DNA of 64,000 nt from Selenomonas sp. oral taxon 920 (GTDB lineage Bacteria > Bacillota > Negativicutes > Selenomonadales > Selenomonadaceae), in contig NZ_CP017042.1 of NCBI RefSeq assembly GCF_001717585.1, positions 1,201,001 to 1,265,000 on the forward strand. Direction: 5' to 3'. The notes beneath the pieces are model-generated. The model worked only from the letters and a program-made list of their open reading frames with translations. It had not been told where the DNA came from and made no database searches. The position numbers were made by a program, and so were the translations under genes. Positions 12,811 to 22,209 of the stretch are shown here, one piece after another; within the stretch, counting starts at the first letter, position 1; the number at the start of each line of letters is the position of its first letter.

Positions 12811-13475
12811 CGCTCTGCAAACGTCACCTTTTCAAATAGTTCCATCGGGTGTGTCAAGAGAATATCTGCCCCATGTGCCACGAGTTCCTCCTCTGGTCGG
12901 AATCCCCAGAGAACGCCGACCGCAAACGCTCGTGCATTGCGTGCTGTGTCCATATCCACGTCTGTATCGCCAAAATATGCGGTCTGCTCTCCCGTAACCC
13001 CAAAATTTCTCATGATGTGAAGCACCTTTTGCGGGTCGGGCTTACGCGGCAGTCCTTCCTGATCGCCGATGATTTCCTGAAAAATACCGTGCGGGAAAAG
13101 CGTCTTCACAATCATCTCTGCCGCAGACTGATGTTTGTTCGTGCAAACTGCCATCGGAATACCGCGTCGTCGTAGTTCCTCAAGCATCTCCATAATGCCG
13201 TCGTATGGCTTCGTCTTTTGGAGCAGATTTCGCGCGTAGCAGTCCTTGTACTCAGACATAAATTGCTCCACAAAGATCGTATCCGCAGCGTTCTCCTGCG
13301 GGAGAATGCGTTCCATCAGCTTTCGTGTGCCGTCTCCGACAAAATAGCGATACGCCTCCACCTCATGCACGGGAAAGCTGTGTGCGCGAAGAGTGGCGTT
13401 GGCACTGTCCGCCAGATCGTCCAGTGAGTTGACAAGTGTTCCGTCCAAATCAAATACAGCGGCTTTATAGTTCAT
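12807..13475 (-). CDS. HAD-superfamily phosphatase, phosphoglycolate phosphatase-like
   Basis: A 222-residue HAD hydrolase. Motif I is FDLDGTLVNS at residues 8-17 with the nucleophilic Asp and its +2 Asp. Motif II is the Thr in VCTNKHQ, motif III the Lys around LPRKPDPQ, and motif IV the acidic pair in YFGDTDVDMDTA. A helical C1 cap between motifs I and II places it with Gph/PpaX-type phosphatases acting on phosphoglycolate or pyrophosphate. Substrate is not resolvable by eye. The ATG has AAAGGGGG upstream, and a strong terminator lies between this gene and gatB, so it likely starts a new unit with rlmD. Confidence 0.9.
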   Translation of the reverse strand: MNYKAAVFDLDGTLVNSLDDLADSANATLRAHSFPVHEVEAYRYFVGDGTRKLMERILPQENAADTIFVEQFMSEYKDCYARNLLQKTKPYDGIMEMLEELRRRGIPMAVCTNKHQSAAEMIVKTLFPHGIFQEIIGDQEGLPRKPDPQKVLHIMRNFGVTGEQTAYFGDTDVDMDTARNARAFAVGVLWGFRPEEELVAHGADILLTHPMELFEKVTFAER

Positions 13476-13493
13476 GGAAATGCCCCCTTTGAC

Positions 13494-13529
13494 AAAAACA
13501 GCCTTTCCCTTTCGGAAAAGGCTGTTTGT
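13494..13529 (-). terminator. Intrinsic terminator after gatB
   Basis: The minus strand carries AACAGCCTTTTCC, a GAAA loop, GGGAAAGGCTGTT and then a short T run. It sits 2 bp after the gatB stop codon and 18 bp before the HAD phosphatase ATG. Confidence 0.9.
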
Positions 13530-13530
13530 C

Positions 13531-14970
13531 TCAGCCGAGTTTTTTTGCCAAGAGTTCGTTGACCATCTGTGGGTTCGCCTTACCCTTGGACTGCTTCATC
13601 ACCTGTCCGACAAGTGCACCGATTGCCTTCTTATTGCCGCCCTTATAGTCCTCAACGGCTTTTGTGTTCGCTGCGATGACCTGATCGACAATATCCTCGA
13701 TCTCCTTTGTGTCGGTGATCTGGACAAGCCCCTTGTCCGCAACGATCTTTTCCGGTGCATTGGGCGATATCCACATCTCCTTGAATACGGTTTTGCCGAT
13801 CTTCGAGGAAATCGTGCCCTTCGAGATGAGCAGGATCATCTCACCGAGACGCTTTGCATCAACGGGTGAATCCTCGATCGTCTTGCCCTCTGCATTGAGG
13901 TTCTTTGCGAGATCGCCCATCAGCCAGTTTGCCGCGAGTTTCGCGTCCGCGCCCGTCGCCGTAATGGCATCGTAGTATTCCGCCATCGCACGTGAGCTTG
14001 TAATGATGCCCGCATCGTAAGCGGAAAGCCCCGCTTCATCCATCAGACGAGCACGGCGAGCGTCTGGCAACTCGGGAAGCTCCTTGCGGATCGCCTCGAT
14101 CTCCTCCGCGCTCGTCACAATCGGCGGCAGGTCAGGCTCCGGCATATAGCGGTAGTCATGTGCCTCCTCCTTGCTGCGCATGGAGAGGGTGATGCCGCGC
14201 TCTGGATCCCATGTGCGCGTTTCCTGAATGATATGACCGCCGTCCTCGAGCACCTCGGTCTGACGCTCGATTTCGTAGTTGATGGCATCCTCAAGTGCCT
14301 TGAAGGAGTTGATGTTCTTCATCTCCGTGCGTGTGCCCAGTTTGTCCGAGCCGACGGGACGCAGAGAAACGTTGATGTCTGCGCGGAGATTCCCCTCCTC
14401 CATGCGGCAGTTGGAGACATCGATGTACTCCATGATCGTCTTGATCTTCTCCATGTAGGCACGCGCTTCTTCCGCCGAGGACATATCCGGCTCGGAGACG
14501 ATTTCAAGCAGGGGCACGCCCGTACGGTTGTAATCCACGTTGGACGAGGAGGAATCCTTGATCGTCGTGCCGGAGTGCACGAGCTTCCCTGCATCCTCCT
14601 CCATGTGGATGCGGGTCAGACGGATGCGTTTCTTGCCCGCCTCCGTGTCAATATCCACCCAGCCGTGCTCAGCAATCGGGAGGTCGAACTGTGAGGTCTG
14701 GAAGTTCTTCGGAAGGTCGGGATAGTAATAGTTCTTGCGGTCGAACTTGCTGTACCCGTTGATTTCACAGTTGGTTGCAAGCCCTGCCTTGATGGCGTAG
14801 TTTACGACCTGACGATTGACGACGGGCAGGACACCGGGAAGCCCAAGGCAGACGGGACAGACATGCGTATTCTGATCTGCGCCGAAGCCCGTCGCACAGC
14901 CGCAGAAAATCTTGGTCTTTGTCTTAAGTTCACAGTGAATCTCAAGACCGATGACGGTTTCGTATTTCAT
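13531..14970 (-). CDS. gatB: Aspartyl/glutamyl-tRNA amidotransferase subunit B
   Basis: GatB (479 residues, normal length) binds mischarged Glu-tRNA(Gln) and Asp-tRNA(Asn), phosphorylates the acyl group and receives ammonia from GatA. The N-terminus [23 protein letters not shown] and the cysteine pair in [12 protein letters not shown] are diagnostic. Other family blocks are [19 protein letters not shown] and [18 protein letters not shown]. The C-terminal YqeY-like tail ends [19 protein letters not shown]. The ATG overlaps the gatA stop as ATGA. It is the last gene of gatC-gatA-gatB, with a terminator right behind it. Confidence 0.98.
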   Translation of the reverse strand: MKYETVIGLEIHCELKTKTKIFCGCATGFGADQNTHVCPVCLGLPGVLPVVNRQVVNYAIKAGLATNCEINGYSKFDRKNYYYPDLPKNFQTSQFDLPIAEHGWVDIDTEAGKKRIRLTRIHMEEDAGKLVHSGTTIKDSSSSNVDYNRTGVPLLEIVSEPDMSSAEEARAYMEKIKTIMEYIDVSNCRMEEGNLRADINVSLRPVGSDKLGTRTEMKNINSFKALEDAINYEIERQTEVLEDGGHIIQETRTWDPERGITLSMRSKEEAHDYRYMPEPDLPPIVTSAEEIEAIRKELPELPDARRARLMDEAGLSAYDAGIITSSRAMAEYYDAITATGADAKLAANWLMGDLAKNLNAEGKTIEDSPVDAKRLGEMILLISKGTISSKIGKTVFKEMWISPNAPEKIVADKGLVQITDTKEIEDIVDQVIAANTKAVEDYKGGNKKAIGALVGQVMKQSKGKANPQMVNELLAKKLG

Positions 14971-16433
14971 GCCTTTCCTCCAATCGGTGCCATTTTTGTA
15001 TGGAAATCATGTGTCTGCTCATAGGCATATGCCGCACGCAGGATCGTCTCCTCCGCGAGCGGACGTCCGATGATCTGCAGTCCGATGGGAAGTCCCGCTG
15101 CGGTAAAGCCACAGGGAACGGAGATACCGGGCAGCCCCGCAAGGTTGAGAGGCACGGTCGAGATATCCTGCAGGTACATCTGCAGGGGGCTCGTCATCTC
15201 ACCAATCTTATAGGCGGGGGTCGGTGCGGTCGGTGTCATGATGACATCGACCTCCTCAAAGGCACGCATGAAGTCCTGCTGAATGAGCGTCCGCACCTTG
15301 AGTGCCTTGAGATAGTATGCATCGTAGTAGCCCGCAGAAAGAGCATAGTTGCCGATAAGGATGCGGCGTTTGACCTCCGCACCGAATTTTTCCGTGCGCG
15401 TGCGCGTCATCATGTCGACGAGATCTTCCCCATCGACGCGTACACCGTAGCTGACACCATCATAACGCTCGAGGTTGGTCGCCGCCTCTGCGGGTGCAAT
15501 CAGATAGTAGGTCGAGACGGCATAGTCCGTGTGCGGGAGTGAAATCTCGCGCACTTCCGCTCCCATCGCTTCAACATCCGCAATCGCCTTGCGGACAGAG
15601 GCTTCGACATCGCTGTCCATTCCCGAGATGAAGTATTCTTTGGGCAGACCGATCTTGAGTCCCTTTACGTCATTCTGCAATGCCTTCGTATAGTCCGGAA
15701 CATCTGCCCTGCTTGCCGTCGAGTCCATGACATCGTGCCCTGCAATGACATTCATGAGATGTGCGGCATCCGTGACATCGCGTGTGAGGGGACCGATCTG
15801 ATCAAGGGAGGAAGCATACGCCATAAGTCCGTAGCGGGAGACGCGCCCATAGGTCGGCTTCAGACCGACAATGCCGCAGAACGATGCGGGCTGACGAATC
15901 GAGCCGCCCGTATCGCTGCCAAGCGCCCAGATCGCCGTCCCCGATGCAACCGCCGCCGCACTGCCGCCCGACGATCCGCCGGGGACTCGCTCCGTGTCCC
16001 ACGGATTATAGGTCGGGTGATAGGCAGAGTTCTCCGTCGAGCCGCCCATTGCAAACTCGTCGAGGTTTGCCTTGCCAAGGATGACAGCGTCCGCATCATG
16101 CAGTTTTGTCATAACCGTTGCATCATAGGGCGGAACAAAGCTCTCCAAAATCTTTGATCCTGCTGTCGTGCGCACGCCCTTCGTACAGATATTATCCTTA
16201 ATTGCGCCCGGAATGCCCGCGAGGAAAGGAATCTCCTCCCCCGCTGCGATCTTCGCGTCCACGCGGTCTGACACAGCAAGTGCATCCTCGCGGTTTTCCA
16301 AAAGATACGCGCCGACTTCGTTTTCGACTGCGTCCATGCGCGAAAGTACGTTTTCGGTCAGTTCGCGTGCGCTAATCTCCTTGCGCGTAAGCATATCATG
16401 CAGGATATGCGCCGGTTTTTCATATAGACTCAA
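14967..16433 (-). CDS. gatA: Aspartyl/glutamyl-tRNA amidotransferase subunit A
   Basis: GatA is the amidase-signature subunit that releases ammonia from glutamine. At 488 residues it is full length. The catalytic Lys is in [12 protein letters not shown] (about 77). The Gly/Ser-rich block [16 protein letters not shown] holds the cis-Ser, and [16 protein letters not shown] holds the nucleophilic Ser. The start is TTG at 16433 (TTG AGT CTA TAT), with GGAGGGG about 7 bp upstream and no closer ATG. It lies 12 bp after gatC and overlaps gatB by 4 bp. Confidence 0.98.
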   Translation of the reverse strand: MSLYEKPAHILHDMLTRKEISARELTENVLSRMDAVENEVGAYLLENREDALAVSDRVDAKIAAGEEIPFLAGIPGAIKDNICTKGVRTTAGSKILESFVPPYDATVMTKLHDADAVILGKANLDEFAMGGSTENSAYHPTYNPWDTERVPGGSSGGSAAAVASGTAIWALGSDTGGSIRQPASFCGIVGLKPTYGRVSRYGLMAYASSLDQIGPLTRDVTDAAHLMNVIAGHDVMDSTASRADVPDYTKALQNDVKGLKIGLPKEYFISGMDSDVEASVRKAIADVEAMGAEVREISLPHTDYAVSTYYLIAPAEAATNLERYDGVSYGVRVDGEDLVDMMTRTRTEKFGAEVKRRILIGNYALSAGYYDAYYLKALKVRTLIQQDFMRAFEEVDVIMTPTAPTPAYKIGEMTSPLQMYLQDISTVPLNLAGLPGISVPCGFTAAGLPIGLQIIGRPLAEETILRAAYAYEQTHDFHTKMAPIGGKA

Positions 16434-16445
16434 AACAGCCCCTCC

Positions 16446-16736
16446 TTACCCTTCGAGTACTTTCGGTACTTTGAAATAGCCGTCCTCTGCAAGAGGGGCA
16501 TTCGAGAGTGCCGCCTCATTGGAAAGGGACGGGCGCACCTCGTCGGCACGGAAGACATTCTCGATGGGCAGTGCATACGTCGTCGGATGCACATGCTCTG
16601 TATCGACATTGGAAAGGTTATCCACATACGTTAGAAAATCCCCCAATGTTTTGAGTGCTTCTTCTTTTTCCTCTACAGGAATCGTAAGGCGCGAGAGATG
16701 CGCCGTTGTCGTGAGATCCTGTTCCGTTACCTTCAT
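16446..16736 (-). CDS. gatC: Aspartyl/glutamyl-tRNA amidotransferase subunit C
   Basis: GatC is the small belt-like subunit that stabilises GatAB. The 96-residue product has the family pattern: a helical N-terminus (VTEQDLTTTAHLSRLTIPVEE), the FLTYVDNLSNVDTEHVHPT block, and the C-terminal NAPLAEDGYFKVPKVLEG. I start it at ATG 16736 because GGAGG sits 5 bp upstream. The longer frame to 16811 adds 25 unsupported residues that overlap the agmatinase stop region. Only about 70 bp separate it from speB and I see no terminator there, so gatCAB may be co-transcribed with the polyamine genes. Confidence 0.96.
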   Translation of the reverse strand: MKVTEQDLTTTAHLSRLTIPVEEKEEALKTLGDFLTYVDNLSNVDTEHVHPTTYALPIENVFRADEVRPSLSNEAALSNAPLAEDGYFKVPKVLEG

Positions 16737-16807
16737 GCCTCCACCGTCTTTCTTTGTCATATCCGAATCATTATAACAAATCGTTCCGCAGGTATCAAAC
16801 GAAATCC

Positions 16808-17689
16808 TCATACTGTTTGCGGGCGGATAAAATCTGCCTCAAGTGCAAGGATCATCTCCCGCAGGAGCTTGAGTGCCGTCGCCGTCGATGTACCGCTCGG
16901 ATCGAGCGGCGGCGAGAGTTCGACCATATCACAGGCAACGATATGACATCCGCGAATCACGGAAAGGGCTGCCTTCATGAGTTCGACAAAGGTCACACCG
17001 CCCGCCTCGGGGGTTCCCGTCCCCGGAAATGCCGATGGGTCGAGCACATCGAGGTCTATGGTGAGATATACGGGACGATCCTTGACCTCTGCGATTGCTT
17101 CGGAGAGCCCTGCAAATGTAAAAGGGCGAAGATTCGTATGACCCTCGCGTGCCCACTGCCACTCCGCACGCTCACCGCTGCGAATGCCGAACTGATGAAT
17201 GCGTCCGTCGCCGAGGAAATCCCAAACACGGCGGATAACCGTCGCATGGGAGAGGTGATTGCCGAGATATTCGTCTCTGAGATCCGTATGCGCGTCGAAA
17301 TGAATCACGACAAGATCGGGGTGTTTTTCCGCCGCCGCCTTGATCGCGGGCAGGCTCACAAGATGTTCGCCGCCAATCAGAAATGGCAGCCGTCCGTCTG
17401 TCAAAATATTCTTCGTAAATGTATGGATCATATCCAGCGCACGCTTTGTATCTCCGAATGGGAGCTCCAAATCGCCGCCGTCAAATGCGTGTGCATCCTC
17501 AAGATCAAGATCCTGATAGGGGCTGTACGTCTCCAGTCCGTAGGACTCTGCCCGCATGGTACGCGCAGCAAAGCGTGTTCCAGGGCGATAGGATGTCGTC
17601 GAGTCAAACGGTGCGCCGAAGATCACGATATGGCTGTCCTCATACGTCCCGTCACATCCGAGAAACGTTTCAATGTTGCGGTTCCACAT
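16808..17689 (-). CDS. speB: Agmatinase (agmatine ureohydrolase)
   Basis: Agmatinase converts agmatine to putrescine and urea. The ureohydrolase metal-binding motifs are present in order: GGEHLVSLPAI (about 110), HFDAHTDLRDEY (about 134) and TIDLDVLDPSAFPGTGTPEAGG (about 213). These contain the His and Asp ligands for two Mn ions. From ATG 17689 the protein has 293 residues; GTGGAGGAG lies about 10 bp upstream. The start lies inside the speE coding end (about 20 bp overlap), indicating translational coupling. With speA upstream it forms the arginine-agmatine-putrescine route. Confidence 0.95.
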   Translation of the reverse strand: MWNRNIETFLGCDGTYEDSHIVIFGAPFDSTTSYRPGTRFAARTMRAESYGLETYSPYQDLDLEDAHAFDGGDLELPFGDTKRALDMIHTFTKNILTDGRLPFLIGGEHLVSLPAIKAAAEKHPDLVVIHFDAHTDLRDEYLGNHLSHATVIRRVWDFLGDGRIHQFGIRSGERAEWQWAREGHTNLRPFTFAGLSEAIAEVKDRPVYLTIDLDVLDPSAFPGTGTPEAGGVTFVELMKAALSVIRGCHIVACDMVELSPPLDPSGTSTATALKLLREMILALEADFIRPQTV

Positions 17690-18530
17690 CTTCGAGTATC
17701 TCCTCCACATAGTTCGGCAAGGCAAATGCAGCTGCGTGCAGCTGTGTGTTGTAATAGCGTGTCTTTATGCTGAGCGACTTCCAACGTGCAAAGTCCACGC
17801 CCTCGACAGGCCGACGGTTCTTGGACGAGAATCCGAAGAGCCAATGTCCCGATGGATAGGTCGGTATATGTACTTGGTAGACACGGCTGAATGGAAATGA
17901 GTGGACAATGCGCTGGTGCATACGCTGCATTGCATAGGCATCCTGCTCGTAAAACGGGCTCTCATGCTGATTGATCATGATGCCGTCCTCTTTGAGTGCC
18001 TTGAAGCAGTTTCCATAGAACTCCTTCGTGAAAAGGCCCTCCCCCGGTCCGAATGGATCCGTCGAGTCCACAATAATGAGGTCGTATGTATCGATGGGTT
18101 TGCGCACGAAACGCAGTCCGTCCTCGTAGTGGATGTGAACGCGCTCATCCGAGAGACATGATGCAGTCGATGGCAGGTATTCACGGCAGACATCGACCAC
18201 CATCTCATCGATTTCCACGAGGTCGATATGGCGTATGGAAGGATAGCGCAGAAGTTCACGCACGGTTCCCCCATCGCCGCCGCCAATCACGAGGATGTTC
18301 TCTGCCTCCGGATGTACGCACATGGGAACGTGCGTAATCATCTCGTGATAGATGAACTCATCCTTCTCCGTCAGCATCATATAGCCGTCGAGCGTCAAAA
18401 ATCGCCCAAACTCGGGCGACTCGAACACATCGATGCGCTGAAACTCGCTCTGTCCGCTGTAAAGCTGACGATTCACGCGAATCGAAAAGCGCACATCGGG
18501 CGTATGTTGTTCTGTGTACCAAAATTCCAT
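17670..18530 (-). CDS. speE: Spermidine synthase (polyamine aminopropyltransferase)
   Basis: SpeE transfers an aminopropyl group from decarboxylated SAM to putrescine. From ATG 18530 it has 286 residues, the normal size. It starts MEFWYTEQHTPDVRFSI. It carries the dcSAM-binding motif VIGGGDGGTVRELLRYPS (about 83-100), YDLIIVDSTDPFGPGEGLF with the catalytic Asp region, and NQHESPFY. GGAGAGATAG precedes the start, only 2 bp after the speA stop. The longer reading frame to 18686 runs into speA and is rejected. The dcSAM donor would come from speD at 50881-51675. Confidence 0.96.
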   Translation of the reverse strand: MEFWYTEQHTPDVRFSIRVNRQLYSGQSEFQRIDVFESPEFGRFLTLDGYMMLTEKDEFIYHEMITHVPMCVHPEAENILVIGGGDGGTVRELLRYPSIRHIDLVEIDEMVVDVCREYLPSTASCLSDERVHIHYEDGLRFVRKPIDTYDLIIVDSTDPFGPGEGLFTKEFYGNCFKALKEDGIMINQHESPFYEQDAYAMQRMHQRIVHSFPFSRVYQVHIPTYPSGHWLFGFSSKNRRPVEGVDFARWKSLSIKTRYYNTQLHAAAFALPNYVEEILEDVEPQH

Positions 18531-18532
18531 AT

Positions 18533-19987
18533 CTATCTCTCCGTCATCACATTGAGATACTGTATGCTCATATCTTCTGGACCCGTGATCTGGCAGCCCT
18601 TTTTCTTTGCATAGCGAATGTAGGTCAGAATCTCCTCCGTGATCTGTTCTCCCGGCGCAAGAATGGGAATGCCGGGCGGGTAGCACATGACAAATTCACT
18701 GCATATGCGTCCGCAGGACTTTGCAATCGGAAGGGACTCTTTCTCTGCATAGAACGCATCCTGTGGCCCACAGACGACGACGGGGTCGATGTACTCCATC
18801 TTTAACGTCTTGGATGGATCCTTGCGGTAGTTGCGCCGAATCTCCGCGAGTGCCGCGACAAGGCGTTCGATGTCCTTCGGACGATCCCCGACCGACACAT
18901 AGGCGAGCAGGTTCGCAATATCTCCAAACTCCGTCTGGATATCATAGTCATCGCGCAGGATGTCGTAGACCTCAATGCCGGCAAGACCTGTCGGACGCGT
19001 GAAAATGGACAGCTTTGTCGTGTCGAAGTCAAAAACTGCGGCACCGTCGATCAGCTCACGCCCATAGGCATAGTAGTCGCCAATCGTATTGATTTCGTCG
19101 CGCGCATAGGCAACAAGGTCGATAATTTTGTCGATGACCTCCCGCCCACGCAGGGCAAGATTCCGTCGACTGATGTCGAGGCTTGCAAGGAGCAGATAAG
19201 ACGCACTTGTTGTTTGTGTAATATTGATGATCTGGTGCACATAGCCGAGAGGCATAGTGTCTGAGCATAGCAAAAGGGAACTCTGCGTCAGCGAGCCGCC
19301 GGATTTATGCATACTGATTGCCGCCATGTCTGCGCCCGCATCCATCGCCGCAATGGGCAGACGGTCACTGAAATACAGATGTGTTCCGTGTGCCTCGTCC
19401 ACAAGCACTTTCATGCTATGCACGTGTGCGAGTTCTGTAATCGCACGAAGATCGGAGCAGATTCCATAATACGTCGGATTGTTGACAAAGACCGCCTTTG
19501 CATCCGGATGACGCGCAATTGCTGCGGCGACATCCTCCACTCGCATTCCGAGTGCAATGCCGAGGATATCGTCGATCCCGGGATTCACATAGATCGGAAT
19601 CGCACCGCAGAGAATGAGGGCGTTGATTGCGCTCCGATGGACATTGCGCGGCATGATGATCTTATCACCGCGCCCCACCGCCGAGAGCACCATCGCCTGT
19701 ACCGAGCCGGTTGTACCGCTCACCATAAAGAATGCGTGCGCAGCGCGAAACGCCTCTGCTGCCAAAATCTCCGCATCCCGAATCACTGAGACTGGATGAC
19801 AGAGATTGTCGAGCATCTTCATGGAGTTCACGTCGACATCGAGACAGGGGGAACCGAGGAATGCTGCAAGCTCTGGGTTCCCGCGCCCGCGCTTATGTCC
19901 CGGTACATCAAAGGGAACAAGACGAGCGCGCTTCATCCGCTCAAGAGCCTCCTGGATGGGCGCACTCGTCTGCAAGAGGTACGGCAT
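18533..19987 (-). CDS. speA: Arginine decarboxylase, fold type I (Orn/Lys/Arg decarboxylase family)
   Basis: This 484-residue PLP enzyme matches the short Bacillus SpeA/YaaO type of the Orn/Lys/Arg decarboxylases. It has PFDVPGHKRGRGNPE near the N-terminus, then SGTTGSVQAMVLSAVGRGDKIIMPRNVHRS. The PLP-binding DEAHGTHLYF is followed by the Schiff-base lysine in SMHKSGG (about 230). The C-terminal subdomain ends with the family pattern YPPGIPILAPGEQI. Sequence alone does not separate Arg from Lys specificity. The adjacent agmatinase makes arginine decarboxylation to agmatine much the best reading. The start overlaps the upstream lipoprotein stop by one base (TAATG). Confidence 0.9.
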   Translation of the reverse strand: MPYLLQTSAPIQEALERMKRARLVPFDVPGHKRGRGNPELAAFLGSPCLDVDVNSMKMLDNLCHPVSVIRDAEILAAEAFRAAHAFFMVSGTTGSVQAMVLSAVGRGDKIIMPRNVHRSAINALILCGAIPIYVNPGIDDILGIALGMRVEDVAAAIARHPDAKAVFVNNPTYYGICSDLRAITELAHVHSMKVLVDEAHGTHLYFSDRLPIAAMDAGADMAAISMHKSGGSLTQSSLLLCSDTMPLGYVHQIINITQTTSASYLLLASLDISRRNLALRGREVIDKIIDLVAYARDEINTIGDYYAYGRELIDGAAVFDFDTTKLSIFTRPTGLAGIEVYDILRDDYDIQTEFGDIANLLAYVSVGDRPKDIERLVAALAEIRRNYRKDPSKTLKMEYIDPVVVCGPQDAFYAEKESLPIAKSCGRICSEFVMCYPPGIPILAPGEQITEEILTYIRYAKKKGCQITGPEDMSIQYLNVMTER

Positions 19988-20931
19988 TACTTCTCCTCCG
20001 TGAGTACCTTGGATACGAGATCGTCATAGCGATAATCCCCACCTAAGTCCTTACTCTTTACCCAGTGTACTGCCTCTTCAACATCCTTTTCTGCTGGGAG
20101 TCCGGCAGGACGATAGGGTTTCAATTCAAGTGCATCACGTGCGGGCTCAGGGAAACCGCTCTTTTCCATCACAAGATCAATATATTCTGCATGCGGCGTA
20201 TCATTGAGATATTTGACTGCCTTATTATAGGAACGGTACATTGCTCGAATGGACTGCGCCTTGTCCTTGATGGAGGAGTCCGTAAACACGATCACCCCCG
20301 GATTGATCCCGAGATCCCCCGAGCCGGTAATATAGCGACTTCCCGATGCCACAGCAACGCTCGCCATCGGTTCCGGCAGCACTGCCGCCGCAAGATTCCC
20401 GCTCTGCAGCATCTCAAGTCGTACGGGAATCTGCGGAATGACCACCTTGGAGACATTCTGCTCCTCCATACCATTGACGGCAAGTATTTCATCCGTCACA
20501 TACTCGATAATGGTATTACGGGAGATGGCAATTTCCTTTCCCCGCAGATCTGCTGCAGAAGATATGGGGGCACTTCCGGAAGCAACGAGATTGTAGTTTC
20601 CGTCTGTATAAGAGGTCGCACGCACGGAGAAGCCGCCTGACCGCGCAAAAATGACGGCAAGCAGGTCGGAGACAGCACCGTCGAGATTGCCGCTCTGCAG
20701 AGCGGCGTCACGCTCCATTGCACTCTTAAATTGGACGAGCTCGACCTCGATGCCTTCCTCCACAAAATATCCGCGCTCTGCAGCAATGATGAATGGAATG
20801 GAATCCGTATCCGGCATCAGACCAATGGTTAACTTTGCGAGCTTCGACTCTTTTTCCTGCGTTGCTCCTCCACATCCTGCAGAAAAGAGGAGTACGAGGG
20901 ACAGCGCCATGGAAAGAAGTTTCTTCATCAT
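19987..20931 (-). CDS. ABC-transporter substrate-binding lipoprotein, NMT1/SsuA/TauA-like
   Basis: The 314-residue protein begins with a lipoprotein signal (MMKKLLSMALSLVLLFSAGC; lipobox Cys about residue 20). The mature part resembles periplasmic-binding proteins of the NMT1/THI5/SsuA class: KLTIGLMPDTDSIPFIIAAERGYFVEEGIEVELV, then SGNLDGAVSDLLA. Such proteins bring small organic ligands (sulfonates, pyrimidine precursors, nitrate) to ABC permeases. No permease or ATPase gene is adjacent, so the ligand is unknown. Its place directly before speA might hint at an amine or amino acid, but this is speculation. The start overlaps the DUF3783 gene stop (ATGA). Confidence 0.85.
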   Translation of the reverse strand: MMKKLLSMALSLVLLFSAGCGGATQEKESKLAKLTIGLMPDTDSIPFIIAAERGYFVEEGIEVELVQFKSAMERDAALQSGNLDGAVSDLLAVIFARSGGFSVRATSYTDGNYNLVASGSAPISSAADLRGKEIAISRNTIIEYVTDEILAVNGMEEQNVSKVVIPQIPVRLEMLQSGNLAAAVLPEPMASVAVASGSRYITGSGDLGINPGVIVFTDSSIKDKAQSIRAMYRSYNKAVKYLNDTPHAEYIDLVMEKSGFPEPARDALELKPYRPAGLPAEKDVEEAVHWVKSKDLGGDYRYDDLVSKVLTEEK

Positions 20932-21338
20932 TCATTTCCCTCCCGATCTGCCCTTTCGGCAGATGCCGCGTGTTCCTTTGCCATATGCTCGCATAGATAG
21001 CGCAGCGTCCAGAGCGTATTGTACGGTGTAATTGCAGATTTATAGGAGATACGGGGAACTCCTGCGTCCTGCAGAGCTTCCAGAACTTTCGTCAAACGTT
21101 TGCCCTGAATATGCTCCAGAAGCAAAAGCCGATGCGAAAAGGAGAAATGTTCGTCCGTCTGCCGCAGAGCTTTCTTGTATCCCTTGATTCCAAGCAGAAA
21201 GCCGATCTTTTCGCGCCACGCATCTGCCGGAAGCACCAGCAAACGAATTCCAAGCGTACGGAATACATTCTGTACCGCCGCAATCTGCTCTTCGGGAAAT
21301 TGATAGAGCAGTGCACGCTCTTCTTTTTTCATCGCCAT
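20928..21338 (-). CDS. DUF3783-type small protein
   Basis: The 136-residue protein is soluble and has no signal peptide. The second half (HIQGKRLTKVLEALQDAGV, then YKSAITPYNTLWTLRYLCEHMAKEH) matches my memory of the DUF3783 pattern, in which a Lys is followed by a T-P-N-x-W-T-L stretch. An N-terminal half resembling a short alpha/beta domain (EEQIAAVQNVFRTLGIRLLVLP) precedes it. Function is unknown. It is tightly packed between the NYN-domain gene (9-bp gap) and the binding-protein gene (4-bp overlap). Confidence 0.78.
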   Translation of the reverse strand: MAMKKEERALLYQFPEEQIAAVQNVFRTLGIRLLVLPADAWREKIGFLLGIKGYKKALRQTDEHFSFSHRLLLLEHIQGKRLTKVLEALQDAGVPRISYKSAITPYNTLWTLRYLCEHMAKEHAASAERADREGNE

Positions 21339-21346
21339 TGAATCCG

Positions 21347-22198
21347 TTATTTTGCCGCGAGTCCGCGCATCAGTAGATAGGTCACGAGTTCGTCCAGAGA
21401 GACCTCTTCCTCAAGCATCTTCTGCTCCAACGAACTGCGCAGGGTCTTCGGAAGCCGTACCGTCAGAAAACCAGCCATCGTAGGGGCAGATGTATTTTCA
21501 ACGGGAGAAGCAGCTTTCTGCGACTGCTTTTTCTTTGCTTTGGCAGCAGTTTTCGTTGACTCCTCTGTAGGCTTCTCAGGTATGGGTGTCTTCTTCGAAG
21601 AATTGCCCGTGTTTTTTTTCTGCTCTGCCGTTTTTGCCGCCTGTTCCACAATGGGCTTCTGCTTTGTCCCCTTATCCTCTGACGATTTCTTCTTTGCCAC
21701 GGTCTTCACCTCTGTATTCTGCTCTGTTTTCTTGGTCTTCCTCCCGCTCCTGTTGGATTTTGGCTCCGGCGGATAGACAAAGAACTCATTGTATGCGTTG
21801 CGCAGATCCTCACTCGCCTGTTTCGTTCCGACGCCGATGATATAGGAAGGATCCTCCGCATTCAGAGATTCTGCAATGCGGACGAAATCCGAATCTGTTG
21901 TAATGATGAAATACTTGCGGACCCCTTCTTGATAGAGGATCTGCGCCGAATCATAGAGCGCGGAATCCAGAGAATTTTTTCCAAAGAACGTCCGGCTGAT
22001 CTGCCGAAAGGTGAAATCTGGATATTCCATGAGCCGATCCCAACGTTTCTGCTCCGGATGTGCCTCCCAATCGGAAACTACAATTATGCGGCAGGGCTGA
22101 TAACGCTGCGCCTTGTCAATTGTATATTGAAGCATCTCAATCGGTGCGTTCTCAATATCATAGAGAATTGCTACCGTATCATTGCTCGAGTCGAGCAT
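21347..22198 (-). CDS. NYN-domain (PIN-like) protein with Lys/Ala-rich linker and ribbon-helix-helix-like C-terminus
   Basis: Residues about 8-145 form a NYN domain: VAILYDIENAP with the first catalytic-type Asp, then DSALYDSAQILYQ, KYFIITTDSDFVRIAE and YIIGVGTKQASEDLRNA. NYN domains share the PIN nuclease fold and are predicted or shown to act on RNA. A long basic, Lys/Glu/Ala/Thr-rich linker (about 155-240) follows. The last 40 residues (FLTVRLPKTLRSSLEQKM, then VSLDELVTYLLMRGL) look like a ribbon-helix-helix/HicB-type tail. Substrate is unknown. Start ATG 22198 has AGGAGAG upstream. It sits in the mnmA-to-gat run. Confidence 0.85.
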   Translation of the reverse strand: MLDSSNDTVAILYDIENAPIEMLQYTIDKAQRYQPCRIIVVSDWEAHPEQKRWDRLMEYPDFTFRQISRTFFGKNSLDSALYDSAQILYQEGVRKYFIITTDSDFVRIAESLNAEDPSYIIGVGTKQASEDLRNAYNEFFVYPPEPKSNRSGRKTKKTEQNTEVKTVAKKKSSEDKGTKQKPIVEQAAKTAEQKKNTGNSSKKTPIPEKPTEESTKTAAKAKKKQSQKAASPVENTSAPTMAGFLTVRLPKTLRSSLEQKMLEEEVSLDELVTYLLMRGLAAK

Positions 22199-22209
22199 CG
22201 TCTCTCTCC

